Under the pieces are notes generated by a model. That model worked only from the letters and a program-made list of their open reading frames with translations. It was not told the origin of the DNA and made no database searches. Both the position numbers and the translations under genes were made by a program. From JBEVEP01 sp040512755 (GTDB taxonomy: Bacteria; Pseudomonadota; Alphaproteobacteria; Rhizobiales; Rhizobiaceae), in NCBI GenBank assembly GCA_040512755.1, contig JBEVEP010000184.1:1-6929 (forward strand): 6,929 nucleotides of DNA, in the 5' to 3' direction. Each line of letters starts with the position of its first letter. Position 1 is the stretch's first letter. This document shows positions 5,666 to 6,929 of this stretch, in pieces.

Positions 5666-6809
5666 CTCTCGTTATTTCTCTCTTTGATTTCAATTGGTTG
5701 CGAGCAGGACTGTCTAACGGAATCGCCGTGTTAGACAATCTTCGCTCCCGTTCATCCTCAGGGATCAGGTGCGCGATCGCCTCCATGGACGCTTTGGCCG
5801 CCTTCTTGCGGTTTGCCGCTTCGACGTAGGTCTGCACTTCCGCGAGGTTGCGATGGCCCGAGATCGACATGATGTCGGTGGCGCTTCGGCCTGCATCGGC
5901 AAGCCGCACGCAGGCGGCCTTTCGCAGGCCGTGAGGCGACAGCTCCCGCTCCAATCCCGCCTCCCTCACCATGTCGCGAAACCAGTTGGTGAAGCCGGCA
6001 TCCGTGAACGGCGCGCCGCGCGCTGTGACAAGGAACGTGGGATTGTCGCGTTCTGCCGAAGCCAGCACTTCGGCAAAGCGGCCGATCACCGGAATGGATA
6101 CCTCGGTGCCGGTCTTCTGCTGCGTGATGGTCAGAAAACCACCCCTCACATGCTGCCATCCCATGCGAATGATGTCGGACCGGCGCTGCGCCGTGTGAAG
6201 CAGAAGGTCGATCGCCAGCCTGGCGCGCGAGCCTTTCGGGTGCGCTCTATAGAACTGGGCTATCTCGTCCTCCGTCCAGGTCAGGTAGCCGTCTGTTCGA
6301 TAGCGAAGCTTCTTCACCCCGACCGTCGGGTCGTCCGGCCGCATCTTGATCCTGACGGCGTGCGCCATCAGAATCTTGAGCGTCTTGCGAAGGCGGTTGG
6401 CAGCCGCCGGGCGGTCGGCCTTCAAGGCGATGAGCCGCTCGATATGGTCCCTTGTCAGCGCCGCCACACGCTTGTCGCCATGCTCGCGGCGGAAACGCTC
6501 CATGTCGTTGCGGTAGGTGCGCCGAGTGATCGGCGCGAGATTGGCGAACGCGGGCGGTCGATAGTAACAGGCAATGAGCGCCGAGATCGTGCCGGGGACC
6601 GTCCTGTCCCTGCCGATGTCCGGCGAAACAGCCTCGCCCGAGATTGCACGCTGGTAGACTTCCATGAAGGCGTCCGACCAGATCGGGAGCGGCAGGTTGA
6701 CACCGTGCATTGGATAACCCGGCCGACGAAACGACGCCCGTAGCCGTCCTCGCGAATCCACATAGGGCCCCTTCACAAAGGCGGGCTTATTTTTTCCGCT
6801 CCTGCGCAT
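5625..6809 (-). CDS. Tyrosine recombinase / phage-type site-specific integrase
   Basis: This 394-residue integrase would insert and excise a mobile element at the neighbouring tRNA-Glu. An N-terminal arm-binding-like region (1-60) leads to a helical core-binding domain (about 72-165, TISALIACYYRPPAF to RIKMRPDDPT). The catalytic domain (about 172-348) has every active residue: Arg209 (HTAQRRSD), Lys232 (QQKTG), His293 and Arg296 (SPHGLRKA), His319 (SISGHRN) and the nucleophile Tyr328 (EVQTYVEAANR). The ATG at 6809 is chosen because GGGGGGA lies 8 nt upstream. The in-frame ATG at 6866 adds 19 residues with no evident site. The start overlaps the end of the preceding leftward ORF by 23 bp, suggesting one transcript. 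The tail after about residue 350 is non-catalytic, and residues 383-394 (VRPRGIEPLFAP) are simply the tRNA-Glu read backward. Such endings are common in rhizobial integrases. The protein appears intact and potentially active. Confidence 0.95.
   Translation of the reverse strand: MRRSGKNKPAFVKGPYVDSRGRLRASFRRPGYPMHGVNLPLPIWSDAFMEVYQRAISGEAVSPDIGRDRTVPGTISALIACYYRPPAFANLAPITRRTYRNDMERFRREHGDKRVAALTRDHIERLIALKADRPAAANRLRKTLKILMAHAVRIKMRPDDPTVGVKKLRYRTDGYLTWTEDEIAQFYRAHPKGSRARLAIDLLLHTAQRRSDIIRMGWQHVRGGFLTITQQKTGTEVSIPVIGRFAEVLASAERDNPTFLVTARGAPFTDAGFTNWFRDMVREAGLERELSPHGLRKAACVRLADAGRSATDIMSISGHRNLAEVQTYVEAANRKKAAKASMEAIAHLIPEDERERRLSNTAIPLDSPARNQLKSKREITRVVRPRGIEPLFAP
5711..5737. repeat. 8-bp inverted repeat in the integrase tail
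   Basis: TGTCTAAC (5711-5718) and GTTAGACA (5730-5737) are perfect inverted copies around an 11-bp spacer, about 46 bp inside the element from the tRNA 3' end. The position would suit an integrase or excisionase accessory site, or a weak transcript hairpin. A repeat of this size is expected about twice by chance in a window this long, so the function is only suggested. Confidence 0.3.
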
Positions 6810-6929
6810 CAAGAAAGTCCCCCCATTCATCATTGTCCGCAACGTCGGGTTCTTCGAATGCGTCATCAGCTAGGTCGGGCGTGAAATAAAGGATCACGTC
6901 CTTGCTGGTGACCTTCGCCCGATGAACCG
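6787..6929 (-). CDS. Partial ORF of unknown function upstream of the integrase (5' end outside window)
   Basis: The frame is open from the right edge and ends at TAA (6787-6789), giving the last 46 residues. A basic/hydrophobic start (VHRAKVTSKDVILYFTPDLA) is followed by a strongly acidic tail (DDAFEEPDVADNDEWGDFLD) and a final AQERKK. It overlaps the integrase start by 23 bp in a different frame, and the integrase ribosome site lies inside it, so the two are probably co-transcribed and translationally linked. I do not recognise the family. Position next to an integrase would fit an excisionase, a regulator or a small cargo protein, but nothing in the visible part shows which. The absence of stops over 46 codons plus the operon-like overlap is the main evidence that it is a gene. 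Confidence 0.55.
   Translation of the reverse strand, partial: VHRAKVTSKDVILYFTPDLADDAFEEPDVADNDEWGDFLDAQERKK
6818..6824 (-). promoter_or_regulatory. Ribosome binding site of the integrase (decides the start)
   Basis: On the - strand GGGGGGA lies 8 nt before the ATG at 6809. It is the only good purine-rich site near any of the four in-frame ATG codons (6866, 6833, 6830, 6809) and is therefore used to place the integrase start. It lies within the coding sequence of the upstream partial ORF. Confidence 0.7.

Noticed and set aside
5500..5829. Small + strand ORF spanning the tRNA
   Set aside because: It reads through the tRNA-Glu and into the antisense of the integrase; no coding signal beyond the absence of stops.
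5769..6743. Long + strand frame (324 codons) opposite the integrase
   Set aside because: The - strand encodes a complete integrase with all catalytic residues; the + frame shows no family resemblance.
1..6929. CRISPR array, toxin-antitoxin pair, retron or other defence system
   Set aside because: No regularly spaced repeats, no recognisable nuclease, reverse transcriptase or antitoxin genes, and no unexplained structured RNA were seen. If one exists it would be in the island beyond the right edge.

Overview
The window looks like chromosomal DNA of a GC-rich alphaproteobacterium of the Hyphomicrobiales (rhizobia group, perhaps Mesorhizobium or a near relative). The evidence is the protein sequences, the gene order purA / membrane protein / rpoH, a rhizobial-style intergenic palindromic repeat, and a rhizobial-type tRNA-associated integrase. 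The genus is inferred from remembered sequence style, not from a search.

Left and centre (1-5425) are ordinary core genome. The 3' end of purA (AMP synthesis) is followed by a 525-residue single-pass membrane protein of unknown function. Both read rightward and converge on rpoH, the heat-shock sigma factor, which reads leftward. The 362-bp gap between the convergent genes holds a bidirectional hairpin terminator and a 166-bp repeat element with inverted-repeat ends and two internal hairpins. Right of rpoH lie a leftward rluD-type 23S rRNA pseudouridine synthase and, starting almost back to back with it, a rightward pair: a small membrane-anchored protein coupled by an ATGA overlap to a VOC/glyoxalase-fold protein.

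Right (5426-6929) is the edge of an integrated element. A complete tRNA-Glu (anticodon CTC), with its own promoter, faces a tyrosine-recombinase integrase on the opposite strand. All catalytic residues of the integrase are present, and its reading frame runs into the tRNA and stops in the anticodon loop. Just upstream of the integrase, overlapping it by 23 bp, is the end of another leftward ORF with an acidic tail that the window edge cuts off. This is the standard layout of a genomic island, integrative element or prophage inserted at a tRNA 3' end. The body of the element and its far attachment site lie beyond the right edge.

I found no undescribed system that can be demonstrated from this window alone. 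The parts most worth a second look are the island edge (tRNA/integrase overlap and possible antisense transcription), the uncharacterised membrane protein between purA and rpoH, and the intergenic repeat.
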